A stretch of DNA of 64,000 nt from an uncultured Algibacter sp. (GTDB taxonomy: Bacteria > Bacteroidota > Bacteroidia > Flavobacteriales > Flavobacteriaceae): the NCBI RefSeq assembly GCF_947495925.1, contig NZ_CANMAU010000001.1:62001-126000 (forward strand), given 5' to 3'. Every line of letters starts with the position of its first letter. The first letter of the stretch is position 1. The notes below the pieces were generated by a model. The model saw only the letters and a program-made list of their open reading frames with translations. It was not told the DNA's origin and searched no databases. Shown one piece after another: positions 27,280-36,885 of this stretch. The position numbers and the translations under genes are program-made.

Positions 27280-30135
27280 ATGCTAATGAATACAAATGCT
27301 TTTGCACTGCGTCACATAGGCCCAAAGGAAGAAGATCAAAACCTTATGTTAAATGCCCTAGGCCTTGACTCATTAGATCAATTAATTTATGAAACTATTC
27401 CTGATGATATTAAATTAAAGTCTGCCCTTAACTTAGACGAACCTATGACAGAGCATGAGTATTTATTACATATTCATGATCTATCTAAACTCAATAAAGC
27501 GCGCAAAACATATATAGGCTTAGGTTATCACCCAACGGTTATGCCAGCAGTAATCCAACGCAATATACTAGAAAACCCAGGTTGGTATACAGCCTACACG
27601 CCTTATCAAGCTGAAATAGCTCAAGGAAGACTAGAAGCTCTGTTAAATTTTCAAACTATGGTTATTGATTTAACAGGTATGGAAATTGCAAATGCATCTT
27701 TACTCGATGAAAGTACGGCAGCGGCTGAAGCTATGAGTTTATTATTTGCGGTTCGTGAAAGGGATCAAAAGAAAGCAGGGATAAATAAGTTTTTTGTTTC
27801 GAAAAATATTCTACCCCAAACACTTTCTTTACTTCAAACTAGAGCTATTCCAATAGGAATTGAATTGGTAATTGGAAACGAAGATACTTTTGATTTTTCC
27901 TCTGATTTCTTTGGAGCCATATTACAGTATCCTGGTAAAAATGGACAGATTACAGATATCAAATTATTTATTAATCAAGCCAATAATGCCCGAATTAAAG
28001 TTGCTGTAGCGGCTGACATTCTTAGTTTAGTAAAACTAGAGGCCCCAGGCCATTTTGGAGCTGATGTGGTAGTAGGCACCACTCAACGTTTTGGCATCCC
28101 TATGGGATATGGAGGACCTCATGCTGCGTATTTTGCAACTAAAGAAGCTTATAAGCGGGACTTACCTGGACGTATAATCGGGGTAACTAAAGATGCTAAT
28201 GGTAATCGTGCTCTGCGAATGGCTTTACAAACCAGAGAGCAACATATTAAAAGAGCTAAAGCCACTTCAAACATTTGTACAGCTCAAGTACTTTTAGCTG
28301 TTATGGCAAGCATGTACGCCGTTTATCATGGTCCTAAAGGATTAGAGTTCATTGCAAATAAAATCCATAATAAGGCAGTCACATTAGCCAATGCTTTAGA
28401 GGCGTTGGGTTACAACCAAATGAATGACTCTTATTTTGATACCTTAAGAATAAAAACAAAAACTAAAAAAATAAAAAGAATAGCCTCTGAGAAAAAGGTT
28501 AACCTTTATTACCCAAGTAAAAATACTGTTGCTATCTCAATTAACGAAACCACGTCCATAAGAGATATTAACTACTTAATCTCTGTTTTTGCGGAAGCGG
28601 CTGGGAAAGAAACAATTGTAATCTCTTCGACTGAGCATCACAACAATATTTCAGATTCTCTGAAGAGAACTTCTGAATTTTTAACAGAGCCCGTTTTTAA
28701 TACACACCATTCTGAAACAGAATTAATGCGCTATATTAAACTTTTAGAACGTAAAGATTTAGCATTAAATCATTCTATGATTTCTCTTGGATCTTGTACC
28801 ATGAAATTAAATGCAGCGTCAGAAATGCTTCCTTTAAGTTGGTTTAAATGGGGAAATATCCATCCATTTGCACCATTAAAACAAGCTAAAGGGTATTTAA
28901 CAATCTTAAAGGAGCTTGAAGATCAATTAACCGAAATTACGGGTTTTGCAGCTACTTCATTACAGCCCAATTCTGGTGCTCAAGGTGAATTTGCTGGACT
29001 AATGGTTATAAAGGCCTACCATGAGTCTAGAGGTGACCATCATAGAAATATATGTTTAATCCCTTCTTCTGCTCATGGAACAAATCCTGCCAGTGCTGTT
29101 ATGGCAGGAATGAAGGTTGTTGTAACTAAATCCACTGCCCAGGGAAATATTGATGTTGATGATTTAAGAGAAAAAGCAGAATTACATGCAGAAAATTTAT
29201 CTGCTTTAATGGTAACCTACCCTTCTACACACGGTGTTTATGAATCTGCAATTAAAGAAGTCACTAAAATCATTCACGATAATGGTGGGCAAGTTTATAT
29301 GGATGGTGCTAATATGAACGCTCAAGTAGGATTAACCAATCCAGGAAATATTGGAGCAGATGTTTGCCACTTAAACCTGCATAAAACTTTTGCCATTCCT
29401 CATGGAGGAGGTGGTCCTGGTGTTGGTCCTATCTGCGTTGCTAAACAATTAGTCCCGTTTTTACCTGGAAACCCTATTATTAAAACTGGAGGAGACCAAG
29501 CGATTACAGCTATTTCAGCAGCACCTTTTGGTTCTGCACTAGCCTGTTTAATTTCCTATGGCTATATAAAAATGCTTGGTACAGAGGGACTCACTAAATC
29601 CACAAAAATAGCTATATTAAATGCTAATTATATTAAACATCGCTTAGAGGGAAGTTTTGATACATTGTATTCTGGTGAACGTGGTCGTGCTGCACATGAA
29701 ATGATAGTAGATTGCAGGCCTTTCAAAGCTAACGGCATTGAAGTTACCGATATTGCGAAACGACTTATGGATTATGGCTTTCATGCGCCAACAGTATCGT
29801 TTCCAGTTGCTGGAACTTTAATGATTGAACCTACAGAAAGTGAAAGTAAAGCGGAGATTGACAGGTTCTGCGATGCAATGATTTCAATTAAAAAAGAAAT
29901 TGATGCTGTTTCAAAGGACGATTCAAATAACGTTTTAAAAAATGCACCGCATACTTTAGCAATGATTACTGCTGATGAATGGCTTTTACCGTATTCGCGT
30001 AAGGTAGCGGCCTTCCCTTTGGATTATGTTCGTGAAAATAAATTTTGGCCTAGTGTAAGACGTGTAGATGACGCATACGGTGATCGAAATTTAATATGTT
30101 CATGTACTCCTATTGAAGCTTACGCCGAGGCTTAA
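27280..30135 (+). CDS. gcvP: Glycine dehydrogenase (decarboxylating), GcvP
   Basis: 951 residues, the full-length single-chain P protein. It decarboxylates glycine with pyridoxal phosphate and passes the aminomethyl group to the lipoyl arm of the H protein. The PLP Lys is about residue 702 in the [17 protein letters not shown] motif; the N-terminal half carries the related non-catalytic domain (FALRHIGP start, [12 protein letters not shown]). A second ATG two codons in (27286) is equally likely and gives the common [10 protein letters not shown] start. The other cleavage-system genes are not adjacent. Confidence 0.95.
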   Translation: MLMNTNAFALRHIGPKEEDQNLMLNALGLDSLDQLIYETIPDDIKLKSALNLDEPMTEHEYLLHIHDLSKLNKARKTYIGLGYHPTVMPAVIQRNILENPGWYTAYTPYQAEIAQGRLEALLNFQTMVIDLTGMEIANASLLDESTAAAEAMSLLFAVRERDQKKAGINKFFVSKNILPQTLSLLQTRAIPIGIELVIGNEDTFDFSSDFFGAILQYPGKNGQITDIKLFINQANNARIKVAVAADILSLVKLEAPGHFGADVVVGTTQRFGIPMGYGGPHAAYFATKEAYKRDLPGRIIGVTKDANGNRALRMALQTREQHIKRAKATSNICTAQVLLAVMASMYAVYHGPKGLEFIANKIHNKAVTLANALEALGYNQMNDSYFDTLRIKTKTKKIKRIASEKKVNLYYPSKNTVAISINETTSIRDINYLISVFAEAAGKETIVISSTEHHNNISDSLKRTSEFLTEPVFNTHHSETELMRYIKLLERKDLALNHSMISLGSCTMKLNAASEMLPLSWFKWGNIHPFAPLKQAKGYLTILKELEDQLTEITGFAATSLQPNSGAQGEFAGLMVIKAYHESRGDHHRNICLIPSSAHGTNPASAVMAGMKVVVTKSTAQGNIDVDDLREKAELHAENLSALMVTYPSTHGVYESAIKEVTKIIHDNGGQVYMDGANMNAQVGLTNPGNIGADVCHLNLHKTFAIPHGGGGPGVGPICVAKQLVPFLPGNPIIKTGGDQAITAISAAPFGSALACLISYGYIKMLGTEGLTKSTKIAILNANYIKHRLEGSFDTLYSGERGRAAHEMIVDCRPFKANGIEVTDIAKRLMDYGFHAPTVSFPVAGTLMIEPTESESKAEIDRFCDAMISIKKEIDAVSKDDSNNVLKNAPHTLAMITADEWLLPYSRKVAAFPLDYVRENKFWPSVRRVDDAYGDRNLICSCTPIEAYAEA

Positions 30136-30176
30136 AAATAGTAGTTGAACATCGTAAAATGAAACTAAATAGATTT

Positions 30177-30184
30177 TAGCTTTG
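30177..30184 (+). promoter_or_regulatory. Candidate -7 box of the ketosynthase operon
   Basis: TAGCTTTG, exact TAnnTTTG, 54 bases before the ATG at 30239 in the 103-base gap after gcvP. No well-placed -33 element. Confidence 0.3.
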
Positions 30185-30238
30185 ATTTAAAGATTTTATA
30201 TTGCTTGTAACCTAATCAATAAAGGCATTTTTTTATTT

Positions 30239-31297
30239 ATGAATATAAAAATAACAGGGACAGGAAGCTACATTCCTTCTGAAATTGAGAAAAATGAAGA
30301 TTTTCATAATCATGAATTTTTAAATAGCGATGGCTCAACGATTAACGCACCTGCAGAAGTTATTGTCAAAAAATTTAAAGCCATTACAGGAATAGCTGAA
30401 AGACGTTATGCAAAAAATCATCTTACTACTTCAGACATAGCTTCCTTTGCTGCTGAAAAAGCCATTGAAAAAGCCAATATAAATCGCGAAGATTTAGATT
30501 ATATTATTGTTGCGCATAATTACGGAGACGTAAGACATGAGAGCAAACAAAGTGATACCGTACCTAGTATTGCATCAAGAGTAAAACACCTTTTGCAAAT
30601 TAAAAACCCAAAATGCGTTGGCTATGACGTTCTTTTTGGTTGCCCCGGGTGGATAGAAGGTGTTATTCAAGCTAATGCATTTATAAAATCGGGCATAGCC
30701 AAGAAATGCTTAGTTATAGGTGCAGAAACGCTTTCTCGCGTAATTGATCCGCATGACAGAGATTCCATGATATATAGTGATGGAGCTGGAGCCGTAGTTC
30801 TTGAATCTACAAATGATGAAGGGGGTATCATAACACATGATTCAGCGACTTTTGCATTAGACGAAGCACATTTTATATACTTCGGCGAAACGAATAATTC
30901 AGACATAAAAGAAGACAGAAGATACATTAAAATGTATGGTCGTAAAATTTACGAATTCGCCCTTACAAATGTGCCAATGGCAATGAAATCTTGTTTAGAT
31001 TCTAGTGGATATCACATTAAGGATGTAAAGAAAATACTTATTCATCAGGCGAATGAGAAAATGGACGAGGCTATTGTGAAACGTTTTTATGAACTTTTCA
31101 ATCAAGAACCTCCAGAAGGTATTATGCCTATGTCTATTGGGAAACTAGGGAATTCTAGTGTTGCTACAGTCCCGACTTTATACGATATGATTTTAAACAA
31201 TTCCCTTGAAAATCAAGAAATAAATAAAGGGGACATTATCATTTTTGCTAGTGTAGGTGCTGGCATGAATATTAATGCTTTTATTTATAAGCAGTAA
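30239..31297 (+). CDS. 3-oxoacyl-ACP synthase III-like ketosynthase
   Basis: 352 residues of the FabH / thiolase-fold family. The catalytic triad is visible: Cys135 (FGCPGW), His269 (HQANEK) and Asn305 (LGNSS). It starts condensation of an acyl-CoA with malonyl-ACP or a related claisen reaction. Many Bacteroidota have such a copy besides true FabH, often with sugar or methyl transfer genes; here it is followed by a methyltransferase-like gene (3 bases) and a GT2 glycosyltransferase, suggesting a small envelope lipid or pigment-type pathway. Product unknown. Confidence 0.85.
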   Translation: MNIKITGTGSYIPSEIEKNEDFHNHEFLNSDGSTINAPAEVIVKKFKAITGIAERRYAKNHLTTSDIASFAAEKAIEKANINREDLDYIIVAHNYGDVRHESKQSDTVPSIASRVKHLLQIKNPKCVGYDVLFGCPGWIEGVIQANAFIKSGIAKKCLVIGAETLSRVIDPHDRDSMIYSDGAGAVVLESTNDEGGIITHDSATFALDEAHFIYFGETNNSDIKEDRRYIKMYGRKIYEFALTNVPMAMKSCLDSSGYHIKDVKKILIHQANEKMDEAIVKRFYELFNQEPPEGIMPMSIGKLGNSSVATVPTLYDMILNNSLENQEINKGDIIIFASVGAGMNINAFIYKQ

Positions 31298-31300
31298 TCC

Positions 31301-31822
31301 ATGTACGAAAAAACATTTCCCAATAAACGCTTTAATCATACCTTAGAGTTTTTAGAAAAGCATGTTTCACATGAAAAACCCATATTAGACTTAGGAGTTG
31401 TAAATCCGTTTACGAAAATTATGCTAGAGCAAGGCTATAAGGTTGAAAACACCAAAGGAGAAGATTTAGATACAGACGTATCGACTATTCAAAACTCGAA
31501 GGCGCAGGTAGTTACTGCTTTTGAGATTTTTGAACATTTACTATCTCCTTTTACTGTTTTAAAATCCATTAAAGCAGATAAATTAGTAGCTAGCGTACCT
31601 CTTAAACTCTGGTTTTCAAAAGCCTACAGGAGCAATACTGATATGCTAGACAGACATTATCATGAATTTGAAGATTGGCAATTTGATTGGCTATTAGAGA
31701 AGGCTGGCTGGAAAATCATTGATTGCCAAAAATGGACTAACCCAACAAAAAAAATAGGTATTCGTCCTATTTTGCGTTGGTTTACCCCTAGATACTACAT
31801 AGTATACGCAGAAAGAGTTTAA
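31301..31822 (+). CDS. Methyltransferase-like protein with degenerate SAM motif
   Basis: 173 residues. It looks like a class I methyltransferase of the type 11 group: ILDLGVVNP stands at motif I, AFEIFEHLLSPFTVL at the post-motif region, and the end has a DWLLEKAGWKI strand. The Gly-rich GxGxG loop that binds S-adenosylmethionine is missing (DLGVVN), and the protein is short, so activity is uncertain. It sits in the middle of the ketosynthase-GT2 operon. Confidence 0.6.
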   Translation: MYEKTFPNKRFNHTLEFLEKHVSHEKPILDLGVVNPFTKIMLEQGYKVENTKGEDLDTDVSTIQNSKAQVVTAFEIFEHLLSPFTVLKSIKADKLVASVPLKLWFSKAYRSNTDMLDRHYHEFEDWQFDWLLEKAGWKIIDCQKWTNPTKKIGIRPILRWFTPRYYIVYAERV

Positions 31823-31847
31823 CTTTGAATATTAACTTCTTTTTACT

Positions 31848-32699
31848 TTGAACTTCTATATTGTCATTCCCGCGCATAACGAATCTGATTCCATAGGGTT
31901 GACTCTTTACTCTTTAGTCAATCAAAACCTTCTACCAAAAAAGGTGGTTATTGTGGATGATAATTCAACAGATAACACATCTGCAATTGTTAATAGTTAT
32001 GCTGAGAAGTATGATTTTATTCATTTAATAAATCTAAAATCTTCTGATGAGCACCTCCCAGGTTCAAAAATCATAAATGCTTTTTACAAGGGTTTTGAAA
32101 CCTTAGACTCGAACTATGACGTGATCTGTAAGTTCGATGCCGATTTAATCTTTCCTAATGATTATCTAGAATGTTTATCTAATCATTTTGGTAAAAACGA
32201 AAAACTTGGTTTGGCTGCTGGCTTTTGTTATATTGAAAAAAACGACCATTGGATATTAGAGAATTTAACACGGAAAGACCATATTCGAGGGGCACTTAAG
32301 GCTTATAAAAAAGAATGCTTTCTTGAAATTGGTAAACTTAAAACCTCAATGGGTTGGGACACAGTAGATGAACTTCTTGCCAAATACAATGGATGGGATA
32401 TTCTTACCGATGAATCTTTACATGTAAAGCACCTCAAACCAACAGGTATTAGTTATAATAAAGCATCTAAACATTTACAGGGAGAAGCCATGTACAAAAT
32501 GCGCTATGGATTTAAAATAACCTTGATTTCAGCATTAAAATTAGCTTACAAAAAAAAGAGTTTTAATCAGTTTAAAAACTATATGTCTGGGTACTTCAAA
32601 GCAAAAAAAGATCATCTTCCTTTTTTAGTTTCCAAAGCCGAAGGAGAATTTATCAGAAACCTACGCTGGAAAGGTATATTGGGTAAATTTAAAGCTTAA
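31848..32699 (+). CDS. Family 2 glycosyltransferase
   Basis: 283 residues from a TTG start at 31848; the protein begins NFYIVIPAHNESDS, which is the exact GT2 start, and no ATG fits. The nucleotide-sugar site is seen as VDDNSTDN and the metal-binding Asp motif as FDADL near residue 97. There is no membrane helix, so it acts on the inner face of the membrane or in the cytosol, adding a sugar to a lipid or glycan. Third gene of the operon; acceptor unknown. Confidence 0.85.
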   Translation: MNFYIVIPAHNESDSIGLTLYSLVNQNLLPKKVVIVDDNSTDNTSAIVNSYAEKYDFIHLINLKSSDEHLPGSKIINAFYKGFETLDSNYDVICKFDADLIFPNDYLECLSNHFGKNEKLGLAAGFCYIEKNDHWILENLTRKDHIRGALKAYKKECFLEIGKLKTSMGWDTVDELLAKYNGWDILTDESLHVKHLKPTGISYNKASKHLQGEAMYKMRYGFKITLISALKLAYKKKSFNQFKNYMSGYFKAKKDHLPFLVSKAEGEFIRNLRWKGILGKFKA

Positions 32700-32700
32700 A

Positions 32701-32732
32701 TCCTTTATTAAATTTAACTATCCTTTATTAAA
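32701..32732. repeat. Short tandem duplication at a gene end
   Basis: TCCTTTATTAAA occurs at 32701-32712 and again at 32721-32732, 20 bases apart, across the stop of the nuclease gene. It looks like a local slippage duplication; no function is suggested. Confidence 0.4.
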
Positions 32733-33533
32733 ATTCCAATCTTTGTAATCAATAGAAGCTTCTAATACATTCTCAAGTCCATCTTCTAATTCAGGAAAAA
32801 AGTCTATACCTGTTATTTTTTCTATATCATCAACACTCACGACAAATTCGTAAAGCGGTTTATTTGAATTTTCGTGAGGCATTAAAAAAGCAATTATCTT
32901 TATACGACCAGAATTATTGTCTAGAATAATTTTGTAAAAAGAATTTGGAACAGACACGTGTTCATCACCAATACTATCCATTTCACCAGCTAACACACCA
33001 CCTGTAATAATAAATACTCCATCATATTTTCTGGCCCAGTAACGTACTTTTTGTTCTAAAGTGTTCCATATACCCGCATTAAACTGATGCTCTTGAGGTG
33101 AAATATTACTCGTTAAAAACGTTTCATCGTGTGCTTCCTTGGTGTATTTCCTGTCTCCTGCAGGACATAAATGCCCGCGATCAAATCCAGAGTTTTTATA
33201 ATTGCGCCAATGTGCAGCTCCGGTTTCAACAGCATGATCAATTTCAAAATAGGGTCTTTTATGGTTGATATTTGAAAGATGCGATTTCTTTAGCTCATAA
33301 GCTACCCATTCTGCCTGCTCATGAGTTTCACTATAAGATAACGAATATCCTTCATGATGAACGACATACCCGGTTGTAGTAGATGGCAAAAAGTATTTGT
33401 TCGTATTTTTCTTAACCTCCCTTCCGGTTTCAACAACTTCTGCTTTTATTTCTTCATCTAAAATATACTCATAAAAATAAACACCAAAAAGAATGAGTCC
33501 CCCAGCAATATAATATAATGTTCGCTTTTTCAT
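32718..33533 (-). CDS. Membrane-anchored DNA/RNA non-specific endonuclease
   Basis: From the ATG at 33533 the protein has 271 residues, starting MKKRTLYYIAGGLILFGVYF, a single membrane anchor. The ATG at 33548 would overlap the upstream gene. The beta-beta-alpha-metal nuclease core has DRGH at 118-121 (His121 general base), Asn152 and Glu160. It would cut DNA and RNA at the cell envelope outside the cytosol. It starts 1 base after the stop of the PafA gene (TAATATG), so the two are likely coupled; together they could free phosphate from nucleic acids. Confidence 0.87.
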   Translation of the reverse strand: MKKRTLYYIAGGLILFGVYFYEYILDEEIKAEVVETGREVKKNTNKYFLPSTTTGYVVHHEGYSLSYSETHEQAEWVAYELKKSHLSNINHKRPYFEIDHAVETGAAHWRNYKNSGFDRGHLCPAGDRKYTKEAHDETFLTSNISPQEHQFNAGIWNTLEQKVRYWARKYDGVFIITGGVLAGEMDSIGDEHVSVPNSFYKIILDNNSGRIKIIAFLMPHENSNKPLYEFVVSVDDIEKITGIDFFPELEDGLENVLEASIDYKDWNFNKG

Positions 33534-33534
33534 A

Positions 33535-35178
33535 TTAATCAAATACAAACTCTAAAGGTTTCCCAGTTGAAACATTAGGGAAGCTAATTCCTAATAAAGC
33601 AGACATAGTTGGTGCAATATCCGTAATTACTGTTTTTTGAAAAGTCTGACCATGCTTAATGCCTTTACCAAAAAACAAAAGCGGAACATGGGTATCATAA
33701 TTGAACCCTGAACCATGGGTGGTCCCAGTTTTCCTATAAAAAATGTACCCTGGAAAAGGAATCGTTAGTATATCACCTGAACGCTTTTGATTATATCCAT
33801 TTTGCAATAGATGTTCAACACCTGCAGGAAAAGAATTATTACTAAGTGCAGTTGCCGTATAAGCTTTATATATCTCTTTATAACTAATAATTTCGTTTAC
33901 TATTTCTTGCTGAACAGTGGACAATTCTAACCCCTTATCTCTAATCTTTGTTCTATTCAAAAATATTTGGTCATTACTAATGTTTTTTATCAGATCTGTA
34001 GCTTTAAACTTTTCTAAAATGAAAGCATTTAACTTTTCTTTGAATTCTTTATATTTTATGTACCCTGAAGGAATCTTTAAGCTTTGCAAATAATGAGGCA
34101 CATCCACTACGCCATGATCAGCTGTCAAAAAAACGGTATAATCTCCTTTACCAACTTTCATGTCAAGAACATTAAACAATCGTTCTAAATCCTTATCTAA
34201 TCTAATATAAACATCTTCAATTTCTTTGGAATTAACCCCAAAGTCGTGTCCAACTTTATCTGTACTAGAGTAGCTAATCGTCAAAATATCAGTTATATCA
34301 TCTTTCCCTAATTCTTCTCCATCAATAGCTGCTAAACTAAAATCTGTTGTCAAATTATTACCATAAGGCGAATCCGCAATAATTTTAAAATTGCCATTAG
34401 ACTCTTTAAGTTCATTTAAATCGTAAGGAAATATAGGTTGATTTTTACCCTTAAAAACTCGTTCATAGTTATTTTCATCACTACCACTTTCTGTGTATGT
34501 GTTTATGTCATAAAATGTATCCCAAACTTTAAAATAAGACTCTGCAGCATCTGAAGAATTGAAATCTTGGACCCATTGAGGCAGTTTATTCATATAAAAA
34601 GTACTACTAATCCAGTTCCCTTTTCCGTTATGCTCATAATCAAACCAATATGCCCCATTTGCCGTATGTCCTGCAGGTAAAATAGCTCCTCTGTGTTTAA
34701 TGGAAATACCTATGGTTTTACCTCTCATTTGAGTAAATAGTCTATTTTCATCTGGGAAAGTTGTGGCAACCATTCTTACTGGTGACTTTTTTCCATCAAT
34801 ACTCGTTGTACCTAATGGATCTACAGTATTATCTTCTACGCAGTTAACGGATCTATTCAATACTTTATCAAACCAATCATTTGCTATAACACCATGATTT
34901 TTAGGTGTAGTTCCTGTAAAAACAGAAGCATGTCCAGGCCCTGTGTAAGTAGGGATATAGTTAAAATGATTGTTTTTACAATTAAATCCCTCAGAAATCA
35001 TACGCTTAAACCCTCCCTCTCCATATTTATTAATAAACCGTGTTAAATAATCATAACGCATCTGGTCAACAACAATCCCAACAACAAGTTTTGGTCTTTT
35101 ATTTAACTCACTCCTACGTTGAGCAAAACTTGCATTTACAAGTAAAAAAATGAATAAAGCGTAAAGAATATATTTCAT
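33535..35178 (-). CDS. pafA: PafA-type alkaline phosphatase
   Basis: 547 residues with a signal peptide (1-19). It has the sequence VVDQMRYDYLTRF near residue 37, the nucleophile Thr79 in PTYTGPGHASVF, and the metal site TADHGVVDVP. These match the calcium-independent phosphate monoesterase PafA, active in the periplasm. The Thr falls on the same number, 79, as in the Elizabethkingia enzyme. It would release phosphate from many organic esters; it is first in an operon with the nuclease. Confidence 0.88.
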   Translation of the reverse strand: MKYILYALFIFLLVNASFAQRRSELNKRPKLVVGIVVDQMRYDYLTRFINKYGEGGFKRMISEGFNCKNNHFNYIPTYTGPGHASVFTGTTPKNHGVIANDWFDKVLNRSVNCVEDNTVDPLGTTSIDGKKSPVRMVATTFPDENRLFTQMRGKTIGISIKHRGAILPAGHTANGAYWFDYEHNGKGNWISSTFYMNKLPQWVQDFNSSDAAESYFKVWDTFYDINTYTESGSDENNYERVFKGKNQPIFPYDLNELKESNGNFKIIADSPYGNNLTTDFSLAAIDGEELGKDDITDILTISYSSTDKVGHDFGVNSKEIEDVYIRLDKDLERLFNVLDMKVGKGDYTVFLTADHGVVDVPHYLQSLKIPSGYIKYKEFKEKLNAFILEKFKATDLIKNISNDQIFLNRTKIRDKGLELSTVQQEIVNEIISYKEIYKAYTATALSNNSFPAGVEHLLQNGYNQKRSGDILTIPFPGYIFYRKTGTTHGSGFNYDTHVPLLFFGKGIKHGQTFQKTVITDIAPTMSALLGISFPNVSTGKPLEFVFD

Positions 35179-35201
35179 TTTACCAATTGATTTATATGCT
35201 T

Positions 35202-35209
35202 CAAAAATA
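35202..35209 (-). promoter_or_regulatory. Candidate -7 box of the PafA-nuclease operon
   Basis: Reverse-strand TATTTTTG, exact TAnnTTTG, 23 bases before the ATG at 35178. No Pho box was recognised. Confidence 0.35.
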
Positions 35210-35290
35210 CATATATAATACCATCATAATTGAAAATTAAAGTTAAATACCTCCAAGTTTTTTTTACTTTAGCAACATTAATATTTGTCT

Positions 35291-36028
35291 ATGACATACC
35301 TAAGTAATATTGGAGCCTATTTTTTAATGATTGCCGAAATGTTTCGCAAACCAACGAAATGGTCCGTCATGAAGCAACTCATCTTAAAAGATATTGATGA
35401 CTTAATTATTGGTTCCCTTGGTATTGTTTCATTTATTTCATTTTTTGTTGGAGGTGTTGTTACTATTCAAACCGCTTTAAATGTAGACAGTCCTTTAATT
35501 CCGAAATACCTGGTAGGATTTGCTACAAGACAATCTATAGTTTTAGAGTTCGCTCCAACTTTTATGTCTATAATTATGGCAGGTAAGGTGGGATCTTTTA
35601 TAACATCAAGTATTGGTACCATGCGTGTTACGGAGCAGATTGATGCTTTGGAAGTCATGGGAATTAACTCATTAAATTATTTAGTATTCCCAAAGTTTAT
35701 TGCTCTTATGCTATATCCTTTTGTAATATCAATAGCCATGTTTTTAGGAATTCTAGGTGGTATGGCAGCCTGTGTTTATGGTGGGTTTAGTTCCCTTGAA
35801 GATTATATTGTAGGCATTCAAACTGATTTTATTCCGTTCCATATAACGTATGCCTTTATTAAAACTATAGTTTTTGCATTTCTTTTAGCCACGATTCCAT
35901 CCTTTCATGGATATTATATGAAAGGGGGAGCTCTTGAGGTGGGAAAAGCGAGTACCACATCATTTGTTTGGACTAGTGTTTTAATTATTCTTTTAAATTA
36001 TTTGCTAACTCAAATGTTATTAAGCTAA
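35291..36028 (+). CDS. MlaE-family ABC transporter permease
   Basis: From the ATG at 35291 it has 245 residues; a TTG two codons earlier is less likely. It has the MlaE/YrbE permease fold with about five membrane helices and the conserved segments PTFMSIIMAGKVGSFITSSIG and EQIDALEVMGINSLNYLVFP. It moves phospholipid between membranes with the ATPase that follows in the next, overlapping gene. The substrate-binding MlaD-type partner is not adjacent here. Confidence 0.88.
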   Translation: MTYLSNIGAYFLMIAEMFRKPTKWSVMKQLILKDIDDLIIGSLGIVSFISFFVGGVVTIQTALNVDSPLIPKYLVGFATRQSIVLEFAPTFMSIIMAGKVGSFITSSIGTMRVTEQIDALEVMGINSLNYLVFPKFIALMLYPFVISIAMFLGILGGMAACVYGGFSSLEDYIVGIQTDFIPFHITYAFIKTIVFAFLLATIPSFHGYYMKGGALEVGKASTTSFVWTSVLIILLNYLLTQMLLS

Positions 36029-36795
36029 TGATTGAAGTTAAAAATTTACAAAAATCATTTGGAGAATCTCATATTTTAAAGGGAATCACGACATCTTTTA
36101 ATAAGGGTAAAACAAATCTTATTATTGGACAAAGCGGATCTGGTAAAACCGTTTTTTTAAAATGCTTACTAGGGCTTTTTGATTATGAATCGGGTTCAAT
36201 TTCTTATGATGGAAAAATATTTTCTCAGCTTTCTGAGGATGAAAAAAGAAATTTACGCGCAGAAATTGGCATGGTTTTTCAAGGTAGTGCTTTATTTGAT
36301 TCCATGACTATTGCTGAAAATGTTATGTTTCCTCTCCGTATGTTTACCAAGCAAAGTAAAAGTGAAATGTCTGAGCGAGTCGATTTTGTTTTAAATCGTG
36401 TAAATCTAGAAAATGCGCATGATAAAATGCCCAGTGAAGCTTCAGGAGGAATGCAAAAACGTGTTGCCATTGCTCGTGCTATAGTAAACAATCCTAAATA
36501 TTTATTTTGTGACGAACCAAATTCTGGTCTAGATCCAAAAACAGCTATTGTAATTGATAATTTAATTCAAGAAATTACCGAGGAATATCAGATAACTACA
36601 GTGATTAACTCACATGATATGAATTCGGTGATGGAGATAGGAGAAAAAATAGTTTTTCTTAAAGATGGTCTTAAAGCCTGGGAGGGCTCAAATAAAACAA
36701 TTTTTAAAACAGATAATGAAGTCGTTACAGATTTTGTTTATTCTTCAAATCTTTTCAAGAAAGTGCGTAAAATGTATTTAGAAGAAAACGGGTAA
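36028..36795 (+). CDS. MlaF-like ABC transporter ATPase
   Basis: 255 residues. The Walker A is GQSGSGKT near residue 33, the Q loop is in MVFQGSALF, the signature is ASGGMQKRV near 138, and Walker B is LFCDEPNSGLDP near 160. The start codon overlaps the stop of the permease gene (TAATG). It powers the MlaE-type permease for lipid transport. Confidence 0.9.
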   Translation: MIEVKNLQKSFGESHILKGITTSFNKGKTNLIIGQSGSGKTVFLKCLLGLFDYESGSISYDGKIFSQLSEDEKRNLRAEIGMVFQGSALFDSMTIAENVMFPLRMFTKQSKSEMSERVDFVLNRVNLENAHDKMPSEASGGMQKRVAIARAIVNNPKYLFCDEPNSGLDPKTAIVIDNLIQEITEEYQITTVINSHDMNSVMEIGEKIVFLKDGLKAWEGSNKTIFKTDNEVVTDFVYSSNLFKKVRKMYLEENG

Positions 36796-36832
36796 AAGCC
36801 GAATTGTTTCTTTTATAGATAAGTTGAAAATG

Positions 36833-36850
36833 CGCCATAACAATTTGGCG
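36833..36850. terminator. Weak hairpin between convergent genes
   Basis: CGCCA (36833-36837) pairs with TGGCG (36846-36850), followed by TTTATT on the forward strand. It lies between the mlaF-like stop and the stop of the transporter gene. Short, so only a possible terminator. Confidence 0.35.
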
Positions 36851-36885
36851 TTTATTCAATTTATCATTTAAAATATGTCCGGTTT

